From Muribaculaceae bacterium (GTDB taxonomy: Bacteria > Bacteroidota > Bacteroidia > Bacteroidales > Muribaculaceae): a stretch of DNA of 64,000 nucleotides. A model generated the notes under the pieces. The model did not search any database and was not told where the DNA came from. It saw only the letters and a program-made list of their open reading frames with translations. The stretch is from NCBI GenBank assembly GCA_016290325.1, contig JAEETL010000008.1, forward strand, positions 29,282 to 93,281, in the 5' to 3' direction. Position numbers and translations under genes: made by a program. Of this stretch, positions 1-9,405 are shown one piece after another (the first letter of the stretch is position 1; the number at the start of each line of letters is the position of its first letter).

Positions 1-1
1 C

Positions 2-1282
2 ACGATGGTGGCTCCGTCGGTCTTCAGTGACGTGTGCGGCGAGTACCGCGGTGCCGACGGCGAGGTGCATGAGGGCAACTTCACCAACTACACTACCCTA
101 TCGCTGTGGGACACCTATCGCGCTGCCCACCCGTTACAAACACTCATCCATCGCGAGAAACAAGCGGATATCGCCCAGACCTTCCTGCACATCTTTGAGC
201 AGCAAGGCAAACTGCCAGTGTGGCACCTGATGGGCAACGAGACCGACTGCATGGTGGGCAATCCAGGCGCACCCGTTCTGGCCGACCTGGTGTTGAAAGG
301 CTTTGATGTGGACAAGGATAAAGCGCTCAAGGCCATGGTCACCAGCGCAATGCTTGATGAGCGCTCAATGGGCTTATTGAAGCAATACGGCTATATCCCC
401 TATGACCTCGAGCCTGACAAAGAGACTGTGGCACGCGGATTGGAATATGCCCTTGCCGACTGGTGCATCGCCCAGGTAGCCAAAGTCGTCGGTGACCAAG
501 AGAATTACAACTACTTTAACGAGCGCAGCAAATCCTACAGGCACTATTTTGACAAGCAGACCCGATTCATGCGCGGTAAGGACTCGAAGGGTAATTTCCG
601 TCCAGCAGCCGAGTTTGATCCCCTGTCGACCAAGCACCGCAACGACGACTACTGCGAGGGCAACGCCTGGCAATATACTTGGCTCGTGCCCCATGACGTG
701 CATGGACTGGTAAATCTGTTTGGCAGCGAGAAAGCCTTTATCCAGAAACTCGACTCACTGTTTATCGTCGAGGGTGACCTGGGTGTGGAGGCATCGCCCG
801 ACGTAAGCGGTCTCATTGGCCAGTATGCCCACGGCAACGAGCCCAGCCACCATATCATTTATATGTATAATTACGTGGGGCAACCGTGGAAAGCGGCTCA
901 TCTTGTCCGCCGCGTGCTGCGTGAACAATACCGCAACGACCTTGACGGCCTGAGCGGCAACGAGGATGTGGGCCAAATGTCGGCATGGTATGTGCTGTCG
1001 TCAATCGGTTTGTATCAGGAAGAGCCTGCAGGCGGTAAATACATCATCGGTTCACCCCAGTTCAACGAAGCACGTCTCAATGTGGGCGACGGCAAGACGT
1101 TCACCGTCAAGGCCATCAACAACAGCGACCAAAACGTCTATGTACAAAGCGCCCGATTGAACGGCAAGCGCTATGACAAGAGCTACATCGACTACCGCGA
1201 CATCATCGCCGGTGGCACGCTTGAACTCGTCATGGGTCCCAAGCCCAGCAAGTGGGGTACAAACAAGAAAAACAGGCCGTAG
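2..1282 (+). CDS. GH92 family alpha-1,2-mannosidase, C-terminal part (5' end outside window)
   Basis: This is the 3' part of a glycoside hydrolase family 92 exo-alpha-mannosidase, a calcium-dependent enzyme that removes mannose from N-glycans or mannans, normally in the periplasm or at the cell surface. The frame is open from the first bases, so the real start lies upstream; the ATG at position 5 is internal. Family signatures are present: SLWDTYRAAHPL near the beginning, a GNETDCMVGNPGAPV segment, and GNEDVGQMSAWYVLSSIGLY, which holds the conserved acidic residues of the catalytic site. About 425 residues remain of a usual 750. It has no dockerin and ends in a short basic tail. A related full-length GH92 lies 3 kb downstream. 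Family assignment is secure; substrate linkage is inferred. Confidence 0.93.
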   Translation, partial: TMVAPSVFSDVCGEYRGADGEVHEGNFTNYTTLSLWDTYRAAHPLQTLIHREKQADIAQTFLHIFEQQGKLPVWHLMGNETDCMVGNPGAPVLADLVLKGFDVDKDKALKAMVTSAMLDERSMGLLKQYGYIPYDLEPDKETVARGLEYALADWCIAQVAKVVGDQENYNYFNERSKSYRHYFDKQTRFMRGKDSKGNFRPAAEFDPLSTKHRNDDYCEGNAWQYTWLVPHDVHGLVNLFGSEKAFIQKLDSLFIVEGDLGVEASPDVSGLIGQYAHGNEPSHHIIYMYNYVGQPWKAAHLVRRVLREQYRNDLDGLSGNEDVGQMSAWYVLSSIGLYQEEPAGGKYIIGSPQFNEARLNVGDGKTFTVKAINNSDQNVYVQSARLNGKRYDKSYIDYRDIIAGGTLELVMGPKPSKWGTNKKNRP

Positions 1283-1316
1283 TACCGCATCAGAGCAACA
1301 ATCGAAAAACGCAAAA

Positions 1317-1352
1317 TTGGCGCCTTGAGGCTAACTGTCCTCGAGGCGCCAA
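1317..1352. terminator. Bidirectional hairpin between convergent genes
   Basis: A 14-base-pair stem with one wobble (TTGGCGCCTTGAGG pairing with CCTCGAGGCGCCAA) around an 8-base loop lies between the stop of the partial GH92 gene and the stop of the leftward gene. The position suits a terminator serving both strands, although the flanking T tracts are short. Confidence 0.7.
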
Positions 1353-1378
1353 ACTATTCAGTTACATTGCTGCAATGC

Positions 1379-4120
1379 TTACAGGGCTAAACGCAGACCT
1401 TGGTCATTCCATCTTGCATATGTAGCGTCACCCCAGCGGCGGGCGACACGACAATTATCATCACCATAATCTATACTGCCGCCGCGAATGATGCGGCTAT
1501 CGCCGGTTTCCTGACCCGTCGGGTTAACCTGAGGCTCACTAGGATAAGCGAAGTCATTATCAATCCTGTCTTGACAATACTCATAGATATTGCCACTCAT
1601 GTCATAGATACCCAACTCGTTAGGCGCCTTGGTGCCAACAGGATGAGTGGTGCCCTCAGCATTGGAGTTGTACCATGCCACATTATCAAGGACATTACTG
1701 CCTGCAAACCTGAAACCACGAGTCTTGATGCCACCACGTGCAGCAAATTCCCACTCAGCCTCGGTGGGCATACGGAAATTCATACCCGTCATCTGATTCA
1801 GCTTGGTGATAAACTGCTGGCAGTCGTTCCACGACACCATCTCGACAGGACGTTTCAGATCACCAGTGAAGTTACTCGGGTTAGAGCCCATCACGGCTTG
1901 CCACAGCGCTTGCGTCACCTCAGTCTGGCCGATATAGTAATCGGATAGTGTTACCATGTGTACTGGCTTCTCCATTGTATTGTAATCGCTACCATTCTGG
2001 CTACGGGTTGCACCCATAGCGAAGGTGCCGCCCTCGACAGCCATCATCTTGAAGGTCACGCCATTCACTGTAAACTCTCTATTTCCTGTCGCAATCTGGG
2101 TAGGCTCAATGCCACCAAGCAACATATCGATTAATTGAGTCACATCACTGATGGTGACACTGCCATCGGCGTTCACATCGGCAGTTGGTCCGCCCTGGGC
2201 CCCACTCAACAAAATGTCGATTAATTGAGTCACGTCACTGATGCTCACGGTGCCATCAGCATTCACGTCACCCCTGTATCCCATGGGCTGCGTGCCTTGC
2301 ATGAACTTATACTCGATATAGTCGCCTGGAATCTCAAACCTGACTACAGCCTCGCGATAGGTCATGCCGCTGGGGAGAGCAGAGGCTGACACATTGGCCC
2401 GAACCCCAAGGAATCCAGTGGCGTTAATGATATCTATCAGACTGATGTTTAACCAACTAGGCAAGGATTCGCTACCATCACAGGTAATGCGCCAGCTACC
2501 GTCATGAGAGGGACAAGAGGTCGAGAACCTGATACCATTAGAAAGGGTACCGTCAAGCCAAGTTTTCTGCATGGAACCACCAGCAGCAGGGAACAAGTAT
2601 TGCCCATCCTCTTGCTCGTAAACAAAGGTGATATAGGGATTATCGATGTCGATAAAAATGGTGAAACCAGTCTTTATTACTATTGACCCGTTGTCCCAGT
2701 AACGGTTCAATCCTTTCCATTCATATTCACCTAAATAAATAGGTTCATCATTTTCATCATATTCACGTTTCTCTACCATGATATATGCCAACTCGCCGTA
2801 GCCCTCATCGACCTGGTCGTCAAGTGAAACGTAAGCACGGAATTCTACCAGGTTTTCCATTCCAGGACCGTTGTAGCCCTCAATGGTCACTAGGATGGGA
2901 TAGTCAATGATCGGAGCAAACTCAGAGCCGTCTTCTCCATACAAAGTAAAAGTGATCACGCCTCCTGTTTCATCAGCGGTAGTAGGCGTTAACAAAGCCT
3001 CGCCTGTACAAACAAGTTCACCCGGCACTTTGGGCAAAGTAACAGATACATCGCCATAATTGGGAATATCCGTCAGCTTATATACCTTACATGTCATCGT
3101 GACATCGGCTTGAACATTATAATAATAATCATCTATCAAGAGATAAACATGATTGAGTTGATAGGGGTGCTGAGGCTTCTCAAATGCCTGACCCATGCCA
3201 TCAATGTGGGAGGCATTCTTACCGAACCACCAACCGAACTCATTGTCGCCCCAAGGTTCAGCGCCATAATACGAAGTAAACAGGTAGTTCTCCAGATCAC
3301 CAAAACGCCCTCTAAAGACGGACGTTTTGCTTGAACATAAGGGAATCACTCCACTATCATTGTAGTCAAAAAACGAGTTCAACACATTAGTAAATGTTGT
3401 ATTATTGTCAGCGGCAATAACCATACCGGGATACGGTAGAGAATACTCATTGCCCGCGCTATCATGTCTCAAAAAGAAATTGCTATATTGGTATGTCTCT
3501 GACGTCACACCATCATCATCTAATCGCCCGCCATAGGCAACAAATTCAGGAGCCGTCCACCAGCTATTGAGCGGCAAGCTATAATAAAGTTCTGATTGAT
3601 AATCGATATGACGATCAACCTCAGTGCTATTTTCAGAATATAAATTCCAAGCATAATTGGTTGATTGGCTTGGGTTTTCGGCAGAACCGAGCCAATAGTA
3701 TTCGGCGTATGGTTTTGCTATAAAGAAGGGATTGTTATATATTCCTAATACGCCATCAACAATGGTCACAGCAGAGCTGAACATACCAGCAGGACGACGA
3801 TAGAATGGTCTTTGCTCTCCAGCCCGGCTGGGAGCCTTAGACACACGAGGAACGGGTGAAGATGGATCAGGCATCTTCATTTCCTGGATTGTGGAAATCT
3901 CAGAGATTTTCATCGGCCGTGCCTGCAGACGCTGTGATACTGGTCCAAGCGCCTTTCTTGATATCGTCTGGCTAGGGTACGCGTTGGACTTGGTTTGCAC
4001 CAGGGTTGAAGTGTTAACCCCCTTGGCGATGCACTGTGTCTTGTTTTTCATCTGAGCGCCAGCCGTTGACACAACTAGAGCAACAGCGGCAAAAAGTAGT
4101 ATTCTTTTCATAACGTTCAA
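1379..4120 (-). CDS. Secreted BACON-like / dockerin / FGE-sulfatase-fold protein
   Basis: A 913-residue exported protein starting with a signal peptide (MKRILLFAAVALVVSTAGA). Residues of about 100-500 are beta-rich and unrecognised. A BACON-like stretch follows at about 520-610. Two dockerin-like repeats sit near 615-665 (GDVNADGTVSISDVTQLID and ADVNADGSVTISDVTQLID). The last 230 residues are a formylglycine-generating-enzyme (FGE-sulfatase, SUMF1) fold with MGSNPSNF, RPVEMVSWNDC, RMPTEAEWEFAARGG and YDMSGNIYEYCQD. The final strand reads RGGSIDYGDDNCR and has only one of the two copper-binding cysteines of true FGEs, so formylglycine-forming activity is unlikely; a binding or structural role is more plausible. 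The internal rather than terminal dockerin is unusual and recurs in the gene at 31992-33689. It diverges from the GH92 gene at 4250. Confidence 0.82.
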   Translation of the reverse strand: MNVMKRILLFAAVALVVSTAGAQMKNKTQCIAKGVNTSTLVQTKSNAYPSQTISRKALGPVSQRLQARPMKISEISTIQEMKMPDPSSPVPRVSKAPSRAGEQRPFYRRPAGMFSSAVTIVDGVLGIYNNPFFIAKPYAEYYWLGSAENPSQSTNYAWNLYSENSTEVDRHIDYQSELYYSLPLNSWWTAPEFVAYGGRLDDDGVTSETYQYSNFFLRHDSAGNEYSLPYPGMVIAADNNTTFTNVLNSFFDYNDSGVIPLCSSKTSVFRGRFGDLENYLFTSYYGAEPWGDNEFGWWFGKNASHIDGMGQAFEKPQHPYQLNHVYLLIDDYYYNVQADVTMTCKVYKLTDIPNYGDVSVTLPKVPGELVCTGEALLTPTTADETGGVITFTLYGEDGSEFAPIIDYPILVTIEGYNGPGMENLVEFRAYVSLDDQVDEGYGELAYIMVEKREYDENDEPIYLGEYEWKGLNRYWDNGSIVIKTGFTIFIDIDNPYITFVYEQEDGQYLFPAAGGSMQKTWLDGTLSNGIRFSTSCPSHDGSWRITCDGSESLPSWLNISLIDIINATGFLGVRANVSASALPSGMTYREAVVRFEIPGDYIEYKFMQGTQPMGYRGDVNADGTVSISDVTQLIDILLSGAQGGPTADVNADGSVTISDVTQLIDMLLGGIEPTQIATGNREFTVNGVTFKMMAVEGGTFAMGATRSQNGSDYNTMEKPVHMVTLSDYYIGQTEVTQALWQAVMGSNPSNFTGDLKRPVEMVSWNDCQQFITKLNQMTGMNFRMPTEAEWEFAARGGIKTRGFRFAGSNVLDNVAWYNSNAEGTTHPVGTKAPNELGIYDMSGNIYEYCQDRIDNDFAYPSEPQVNPTGQETGDSRIIRGGSIDYGDDNCRVARRWGDATYARWNDQGLRLAL

Positions 4121-4160
4121 TTGATTAAAGGTTAATTTATTGGAGATAATAATTTTGTTG

Positions 4161-4191
4161 CAAATATATAAATAAAATGATGATTTTACAA
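4161..4191 (-). promoter_or_regulatory. Promoter of the dockerin/FGE-fold gene
   Basis: Read leftward, a TATATTTG box (4161-4168) with TTG 20 bases upstream (4189-4191) matches the Bacteroidota TTTG-N19-TAnnTTTG promoter. A rightward TAATTTTG box (4202-4209) for the GH92 gene lies just beyond it, so the two divergent promoters sit almost back to back. Confidence 0.6.
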
Positions 4192-4249
4192 TAATTTTAT
4201 GTAATTTTGCTCCAAATTATAACTTCTTTTTTTAATTTATACTGTTCTC

Positions 4250-6529
4250 ATGAGAAAAAGACTATTTATCATTATATCGTTGATTTGGGCCACGATTGCA
4301 ACAGCGAGTACTCTGGAGCCAGTAGATTACGTGAATACGATGGTAGGAACACTGTCGAGTTTCCAGTTGTCGACGGGAAACACCTACCCTGCCATTGCGA
4401 TGCCGTGGGGTATGAACTTCTGGGTGCCACAGACGGGCAAAAACGGCGATGGGTGGCAATATACCTACACAGCCAACAAGATTCGCGGCTTCAAGCAGAC
4501 CCACCAGCCCAGCCCATGGATCAACGACTATGGCCAGTTCTCACTGATGCCCACGGTGGGCGAACCAGTATTTGACGAGAATAAACGAGCCAGCTGGTTC
4601 TCACATAAGGCCGAAGTAGCTACACCATATTATTATAAGGTCTATCTTGCCGACTATGACGTAACCGCCGAGGTGGCTCCCACCGAGCGTGCCGCCATCC
4701 TGCGTTTCACCTTCCCCGAGACTGATCAGGCCAACGTCGTGATAGATGCCTTTGACAATGGTTCCGAAATTAGGATCGACCCCGAGAAACATATCGTATG
4801 GGGATACTCGACACGCAATAGCGGTGGCGTGCAAAAGGACTTCAAGAACTTCTTTGTCATCGAGTTTGACAAGCCTTTCTCATCGTTCAGCGTTGTTGAA
4901 GACAGCGTCTTGCACAGTGGCGAAAAAAACATCGATTGCAACCATGCGGGAGCTATCGTGACGTTCAACACCCGTCGAGGCGAGCAGGTCAATGCCCGTG
5001 TCGCCTCATCATTTATCAACTTTGACCAACCCCTCATCAACTTGCGGGAATTGGGAAGTGATGACCTGGAAACTGTCAAGGAAAAGGGCCGCCAGCGCTG
5101 GAACGAGGTGCTGGGCCGCATCCAGGTCGAGGATAATGACATCGACCACCTGCGCACGTTCTACTCGTGCCTTTACCGCTCAGTGCTGTTTCCCCGCAGT
5201 TTCTATGAAATTGATGCCAGTGGCAAGCCTGTCCACTACAGTCCCTACAATGATGATCAAATGGTACCAGTATTACCAGGCCGACTGTTCACCGACACAG
5301 GCTTTTGGGACACCTTCCGCAGCCTGTTTCCTCTAGTGGACCTGATGTACCCCACGATGGGCGCATGGATGCAGGAAGGCCTGGTGAACACCTGGCTTGA
5401 AAGCGGTTTCCTGCCCGAGTGGGCCAGCCCTGGGCACCGCAACTGCATGGTAGGCAACAACAGCGCATCGATTGTCGCTGACGCTTACCTGAAGGGCTTG
5501 CGCGGCTATGACATCGACAAGTTGTGGGAGGCCGTCGTGCATGGCACCACTGCCGTGCATCCCGAGGTAAAATCCACTGGCAGGCTAGGACACGAGTATT
5601 ATAATGAATTGGGCTATATCCCCTATGATGTGGGCATCAAAGAGAATGTGGCCCGCACGCTGGAGTATGCCTACGACGACTGGTGCATCTACCGCCTGGG
5701 TAAGGCGCTGGGCAAGCCCGAGAGCGAGATCGGCGTGTTCCGGGAGCGTGCAATGAACTACCGCAACGTGTTTGACCCTGAGAGCAAACTCATGCGGGGT
5801 CGTAACAGTGATGGCACATTCCAGTCGCCATTCAGCCCGTTGAAATGGGGCGATGCCTTCACCGAGGGCAACAGCTGGCATTACACGTGGAGCGTTTTCC
5901 ACGATCCACAGGGATTAATTGACCTCATGGGAGGAAACGAGGCATTCTGCATGAAGCTGGACTCGGTATTCAGTGTGCCGCCCGTGTTTGATGACAGTTA
6001 CTATGGCTTTACCATCCACGAGATACGCGAGATGCAAATCATGAACATGGGCAACTATGCCCACGGCAACCAACCTATCCAGCACATGATATACCTATAT
6101 AATTACGCCGGACAGCCATGGAAGGCACAATACTGGGTGCACCAAGTGATGGACCGCATGTACAGCGCTGCGCCTGACGGTTATTGCGGCGACGAGGATA
6201 ACGGGCAGACCTCGGCATGGTATGTTTTCTCGGCCCTAGGGTTTTACCCCGTGTGTCCTGGCAGCAACCAGTATGTCCTCGGCTCTCCATATTTCGACAA
6301 GGTGACGCTGCGTCTGGAAAACGGCAAGCTGGTCACCATCAGGCGCGAGGGCAAGGGCTGCTACATCGACTCAATGACTGTTAACGGCAAGCGTTATTCC
6401 TACAACTATCTGGACCACGAGACCTTGATAAACGGCTGCGACATTGTCTTCAAAATGACCGACCGGCCCAACCTGAAGCGCGGCAAATCGAAGAAAGACG
6501 CTCCCTACTCATTCTCCACAGCCAAGTAA
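4250..6529 (+). CDS. GH92 family alpha-mannosidase, full length
   Basis: A 759-residue glycoside hydrolase family 92 enzyme, the normal length for the family, with an N-terminal signal peptide (FIIISLIWATIATAS). Exo-acting mannosidases of this family need calcium and release alpha-linked mannose outside the cytoplasm. Visible signatures are VDYVNTMVGT at the mature N-terminus, GNTYPAIAMPWGMNFW, LFTDTGFWDTFRSLFPL, GHRNCMVGNN, a GNYAHGNQPIQHMIYLYN segment and GDEDNGQTSAWYVFSALGFYP with the conserved catalytic-site acidic residues. No dockerin is present. It is related to the partial GH92 at the window start, but the two are separated by a leftward gene. A TAATTTTG box at 4202-4209 probably drives it, and a hairpin follows at 6551-6592. 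Confidence 0.95.
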   Translation: MRKRLFIIISLIWATIATASTLEPVDYVNTMVGTLSSFQLSTGNTYPAIAMPWGMNFWVPQTGKNGDGWQYTYTANKIRGFKQTHQPSPWINDYGQFSLMPTVGEPVFDENKRASWFSHKAEVATPYYYKVYLADYDVTAEVAPTERAAILRFTFPETDQANVVIDAFDNGSEIRIDPEKHIVWGYSTRNSGGVQKDFKNFFVIEFDKPFSSFSVVEDSVLHSGEKNIDCNHAGAIVTFNTRRGEQVNARVASSFINFDQPLINLRELGSDDLETVKEKGRQRWNEVLGRIQVEDNDIDHLRTFYSCLYRSVLFPRSFYEIDASGKPVHYSPYNDDQMVPVLPGRLFTDTGFWDTFRSLFPLVDLMYPTMGAWMQEGLVNTWLESGFLPEWASPGHRNCMVGNNSASIVADAYLKGLRGYDIDKLWEAVVHGTTAVHPEVKSTGRLGHEYYNELGYIPYDVGIKENVARTLEYAYDDWCIYRLGKALGKPESEIGVFRERAMNYRNVFDPESKLMRGRNSDGTFQSPFSPLKWGDAFTEGNSWHYTWSVFHDPQGLIDLMGGNEAFCMKLDSVFSVPPVFDDSYYGFTIHEIREMQIMNMGNYAHGNQPIQHMIYLYNYAGQPWKAQYWVHQVMDRMYSAAPDGYCGDEDNGQTSAWYVFSALGFYPVCPGSNQYVLGSPYFDKVTLRLENGKLVTIRREGKGCYIDSMTVNGKRYSYNYLDHETLINGCDIVFKMTDRPNLKRGKSKKDAPYSFSTAK

Positions 6530-6550
6530 CCACATTATACCCAACAAATA

Positions 6551-6592
6551 AAAAGGGTCGCTGCGCTCCCGCGTGGCGACCCTCAAGTTTTC
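6551..6592 (+). terminator. Terminator after the GH92 gene
   Basis: A GGGTCGC/GCGACCC stem (6555-6561 with 6576-6582) is preceded by an A tract and followed by a short T-rich stretch, just after the GH92 stop. Confidence 0.75.
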
Positions 6593-6748
6593 CAAATTAT
6601 TAACTTTTAACTTGAATTATAAAGTTGGAAACGAAAATTATGAAAAGAGTTATGTATTCTTTCACTTATTGCCTCTTCTTATTGGGAATGAATCCTGCTA
6701 GTTTCTAAACAAGCTTGAAAGATGCTATACTTGCCAAAAACTAAACCA

Positions 6749-7321
6749 TTATTTCAAGGACTCAACCCAAGCCTTTATATCAGCCTCGCCCATGGATGTC
6801 AGGTTTTTAGGTGCGACCCAGTTGGCATTAGGTGCCGAGGGCTTGAGATAAGTGAGTGTCTCACCTGCTCCACTTCCTCCCGAGGTGAAGAACGGCACAA
6901 CCGTCTTGCCTGAGAGGTCATACTGCTCCAGGAACGTATTGATGATCGTTGGAGCGATATACCACCAGATGGGGAAACCGACAAACACGGTGTCATACTG
7001 CTCCATGTTCTCTACTTTGTTAGCAATCGCGGGACGGCTGCTCTTGTCGGCCATCTCAACGCTGCTGCGGCTTTTCTTGTCATGCCAGTTCAGGTCAGCC
7101 GCTGTATAACGAGCCTCAGGGACAATCTCATGGAGGTCAGCGTTAGCTACTTTTGATAGCGTGGTAGCCACTTCCATTGTCGTACCGGTGGCACTAAAGT
7201 ATGCAACCAATGATGATTTTTTACTTTCGTTCATTGCTTCATTTTTATTGACTTGGGTACAATTAGCTGACAAAATGCCGAGCGCCATGCAACCAATGAT
7301 GGTTAATAAAAAATGTTTCAC
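6749..7321 (-). CDS. Flavodoxin-like lipoprotein
   Basis: About 190 residues. The frame is open from an ATG at 7357, but the signal sequence fits better from a GTG at 7321 (residues VKHFLLTIIGCMALGILSANC), which ends in a lipobox-like LSANC. The rest is a flavodoxin fold: SLVAYFSATGTT is the FMN phosphate-binding loop, VFVGFPIWWYIAP is the isoalloxazine-contacting loop, and VVPFFTSGGSGAG is the third FMN loop. It resembles the flavodoxin_4 family common in gut Bacteroidales, where a lipoprotein signal is frequent. It should be an FMN electron carrier or oxidoreductase anchored at the periplasmic side of a membrane; its partner is not evident. It stands alone, convergent with the GH92 gene. 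Confidence 0.85.
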   Translation of the reverse strand: MKHFLLTIIGCMALGILSANCTQVNKNEAMNESKKSSLVAYFSATGTTMEVATTLSKVANADLHEIVPEARYTAADLNWHDKKSRSSVEMADKSSRPAIANKVENMEQYDTVFVGFPIWWYIAPTIINTFLEQYDLSGKTVVPFFTSGGSGAGETLTYLKPSAPNANWVAPKNLTSMGEADIKAWVESLK

Positions 7322-7510
7322 GTCAGTTTTGTTGTTTAAATAATTATTTGGCTGCAAAATTACATAAAAAAAATAATACGCCAGTTATCCATATTCAAGA
7401 TTTTATGACCAAAATCGACGAAAAGATGCTTTTTCACTATGAAACCTATGAATTATTCTTGTTTTTTTCATAAAAAATCTCAAAAACATTATCAATTCTA
7501 AAAAATTTAC

Positions 7511-7518
7511 TAATTTTG
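7511..7518 (+). promoter_or_regulatory. -7 box for the first C10 peptidase
   Basis: TAATTTTG lies 57 bases before the ATG in AT-rich DNA. No good TTTG is seen at the proper distance upstream, so only the -7 element is supported. Confidence 0.4.
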
Positions 7519-7574
7519 GCATCACTTAATCACATTAATTATAAACCTGTATAGTTTTAGTATTTATCATTACT

Positions 7575-9224
7575 ATGAACATCAAGAAATTTTTCAGTCT
7601 ATCAATGCTGGCAGCACTCACGATGGTATCGTTCAATGCCAGCGCAGGCAACATCAATGCCAATGCAGCTCGCGCTGCCGCTAACAGTTTCCTTAAACAG
7701 CAATCGGCTTCTGTGCCAGGTTCTTTCAAAGCTGCGACCTATGCCGACCTGAAACTCGCTCATGCCGAAGCCTCCAAGGTGAATGGAGCTAACGCCTATT
7801 ATGCATTTAACATTGATGGCGGTGGTTTTATTATCATTGCCGGTGAGGATCGCGTGACCTCGGTTTTAGGCTACAGCGACAAGGGCCATTTGGATTTCAA
7901 GAACCTGCCCAGTAACCTCAAGGCGTTGCTCGACGGCTACAAGAGCGAGATTGAGTTCCTACAGACTTACAAGGGTGATGACCTTGTAACTGTCACCCCC
8001 ACCCTGAACGCCACATCAGGAGTTGAGCCCCTCATCAAGACCACTTGGGGTCAGGAGATACCCTACTGCCTGCAGTGCCCCATGGAGAATGGTGAATACT
8101 GCGTTGTGGGCTGTGTTGCCACTGCAATGGCACAGGTGATGTACTACTGGAAATTCCCGACCAGCAGTGATGCTATCAGCGGATACGGCGGTGGATGGTG
8201 GGGTGGCGTAACTGTGCCTGCCTTGCCTGCCACTACCTTCGATTACAGCCTGATGCTCCCCTCCTACTGCCACTGGGATTGGGACAACAGCCAATTAATT
8301 CAGGACACATATACCGATGCCCAAGCCCAAGAAGTCGCTAAACTGTCACGCTATTGCGGCCAGGCCGTGGAGATGGACTATAGTCCGGAAGGCAGCGGCG
8401 CCTATACCTGGGACCAGTTGGCTGCGATGAAGAATTTCGGCTTCAGCAACAACGCCCAACTAAAATCGAAATCAGGCAACACCTCACAGTGGGAAAGCTT
8501 GATAAGGACCGAACTCGATGCCGGCAGGCCTATCCTTTACTCGGCCAGCGACCCGAGCGCAGGCGGCCACGCCTTCATCTGCGATGGCTATAACAGCAGT
8601 AATTACTATCACTTTAATTACGGCTGGTATGGTACCTGCGACGGCTGGTACCTCACCACTGCGTTGAACATGATACACCGCGACGGCGATGAACTGCACT
8701 TCAATTCCAACCATCAGATGCTTACCGGCGTTGAGCCTCCCAGCTATTGCTTACTTGATGTCGAGGCCATCGATGCCGACAATGAGTTGCTCGTGCTTGG
8801 TGACAACCTCACCGCTGTCGCTCAGAATATGACCTTGAGGACATCTTACCGCAACGTGAAACTGATATTCAATCTTGCCGATATGGATGGCAACAATGTG
8901 GTAAGCGGCAATGAAGTCAATGTAGCTGCAGGCACTTTTGTTCAAGGCAGCAATATTAATGGCACCATCACCCTGCCCACCACGCTTGCCGAGGGTAAGT
9001 ACAACCTGAACCTGACCTATTATACCACCAGTGCCAGCGAGCTGTCCGCCCTGGGAACTGCATCTGGCCAGTTACAGGTTATTGGACATCTAGCCAAGTA
9101 TAACGCTCCATTTACGATTGAGGATGTGACAACCGTGATTGATTACCTGCTTGACGGAAGCAAGCCCGGACTCACCATCAACGACGTAACAGAATTGATT
9201 GACAGCCTCTTGGCCAACGCTTAA
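7575..9224 (+). CDS. C10 (streptopain-like) cysteine peptidase with degenerate dockerin tail
   Basis: A 549-residue secreted cysteine peptidase of family C10. A signal peptide (residues 1-24) is followed by a Spi-type propeptide (about 25-140) that keeps the zymogen inactive. The catalytic cysteine is C180 in VVGCVATAMAQVMYYWKFP and the catalytic histidine is H332 in GGHAFICDGYN. A beta-rich region follows from about 380 to 500. The C-terminus has the helical parts of a duplicated dockerin (IEDVTTVIDYLL and INDVTELIDSLL), but the calcium-binding DxNxDG loops are missing. A second, more typical C10-dockerin gene follows immediately, so this looks like a paralogue whose dockerin has decayed. 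It probably degrades extracellular protein. Confidence 0.9.
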   Translation: MNIKKFFSLSMLAALTMVSFNASAGNINANAARAAANSFLKQQSASVPGSFKAATYADLKLAHAEASKVNGANAYYAFNIDGGGFIIIAGEDRVTSVLGYSDKGHLDFKNLPSNLKALLDGYKSEIEFLQTYKGDDLVTVTPTLNATSGVEPLIKTTWGQEIPYCLQCPMENGEYCVVGCVATAMAQVMYYWKFPTSSDAISGYGGGWWGGVTVPALPATTFDYSLMLPSYCHWDWDNSQLIQDTYTDAQAQEVAKLSRYCGQAVEMDYSPEGSGAYTWDQLAAMKNFGFSNNAQLKSKSGNTSQWESLIRTELDAGRPILYSASDPSAGGHAFICDGYNSSNYYHFNYGWYGTCDGWYLTTALNMIHRDGDELHFNSNHQMLTGVEPPSYCLLDVEAIDADNELLVLGDNLTAVAQNMTLRTSYRNVKLIFNLADMDGNNVVSGNEVNVAAGTFVQGSNINGTITLPTTLAEGKYNLNLTYYTTSASELSALGTASGQLQVIGHLAKYNAPFTIEDVTTVIDYLLDGSKPGLTINDVTELIDSLLANA

Positions 9225-9246
9225 GCGTATATACTTAAAAGTCTAT

Positions 9247-9281
9247 TAGGTGCTCATTTACCGATGGGCACCTATTTTTTT
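9247..9281 (+). terminator. Terminator after first C10 peptidase
   Basis: An 11-base stem (TAGGTGCTCAT with ATGGGCACCTA, one wobble) is followed by an uninterrupted T tract. Confidence 0.88.
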
Positions 9282-9345
9282 CAATCAAATCAAAGCGAGA
9301 AATACATTTTTTGTTAAATTTATGCGCTTTATGGAATATTCTTCG

Positions 9346-9353
9346 TAACTTTG
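9346..9353 (+). promoter_or_regulatory. -7 box for the second C10 peptidase
   Basis: TAACTTTG lies 52 bases before the ATG and downstream of the preceding terminator, so the second peptidase gene should be transcribed separately. Confidence 0.45.
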
Positions 9354-9405
9354 ACCGCTTTTAATTACCAGTATTATTAATCACAAACCTCTTATCATTT
9401 AGATT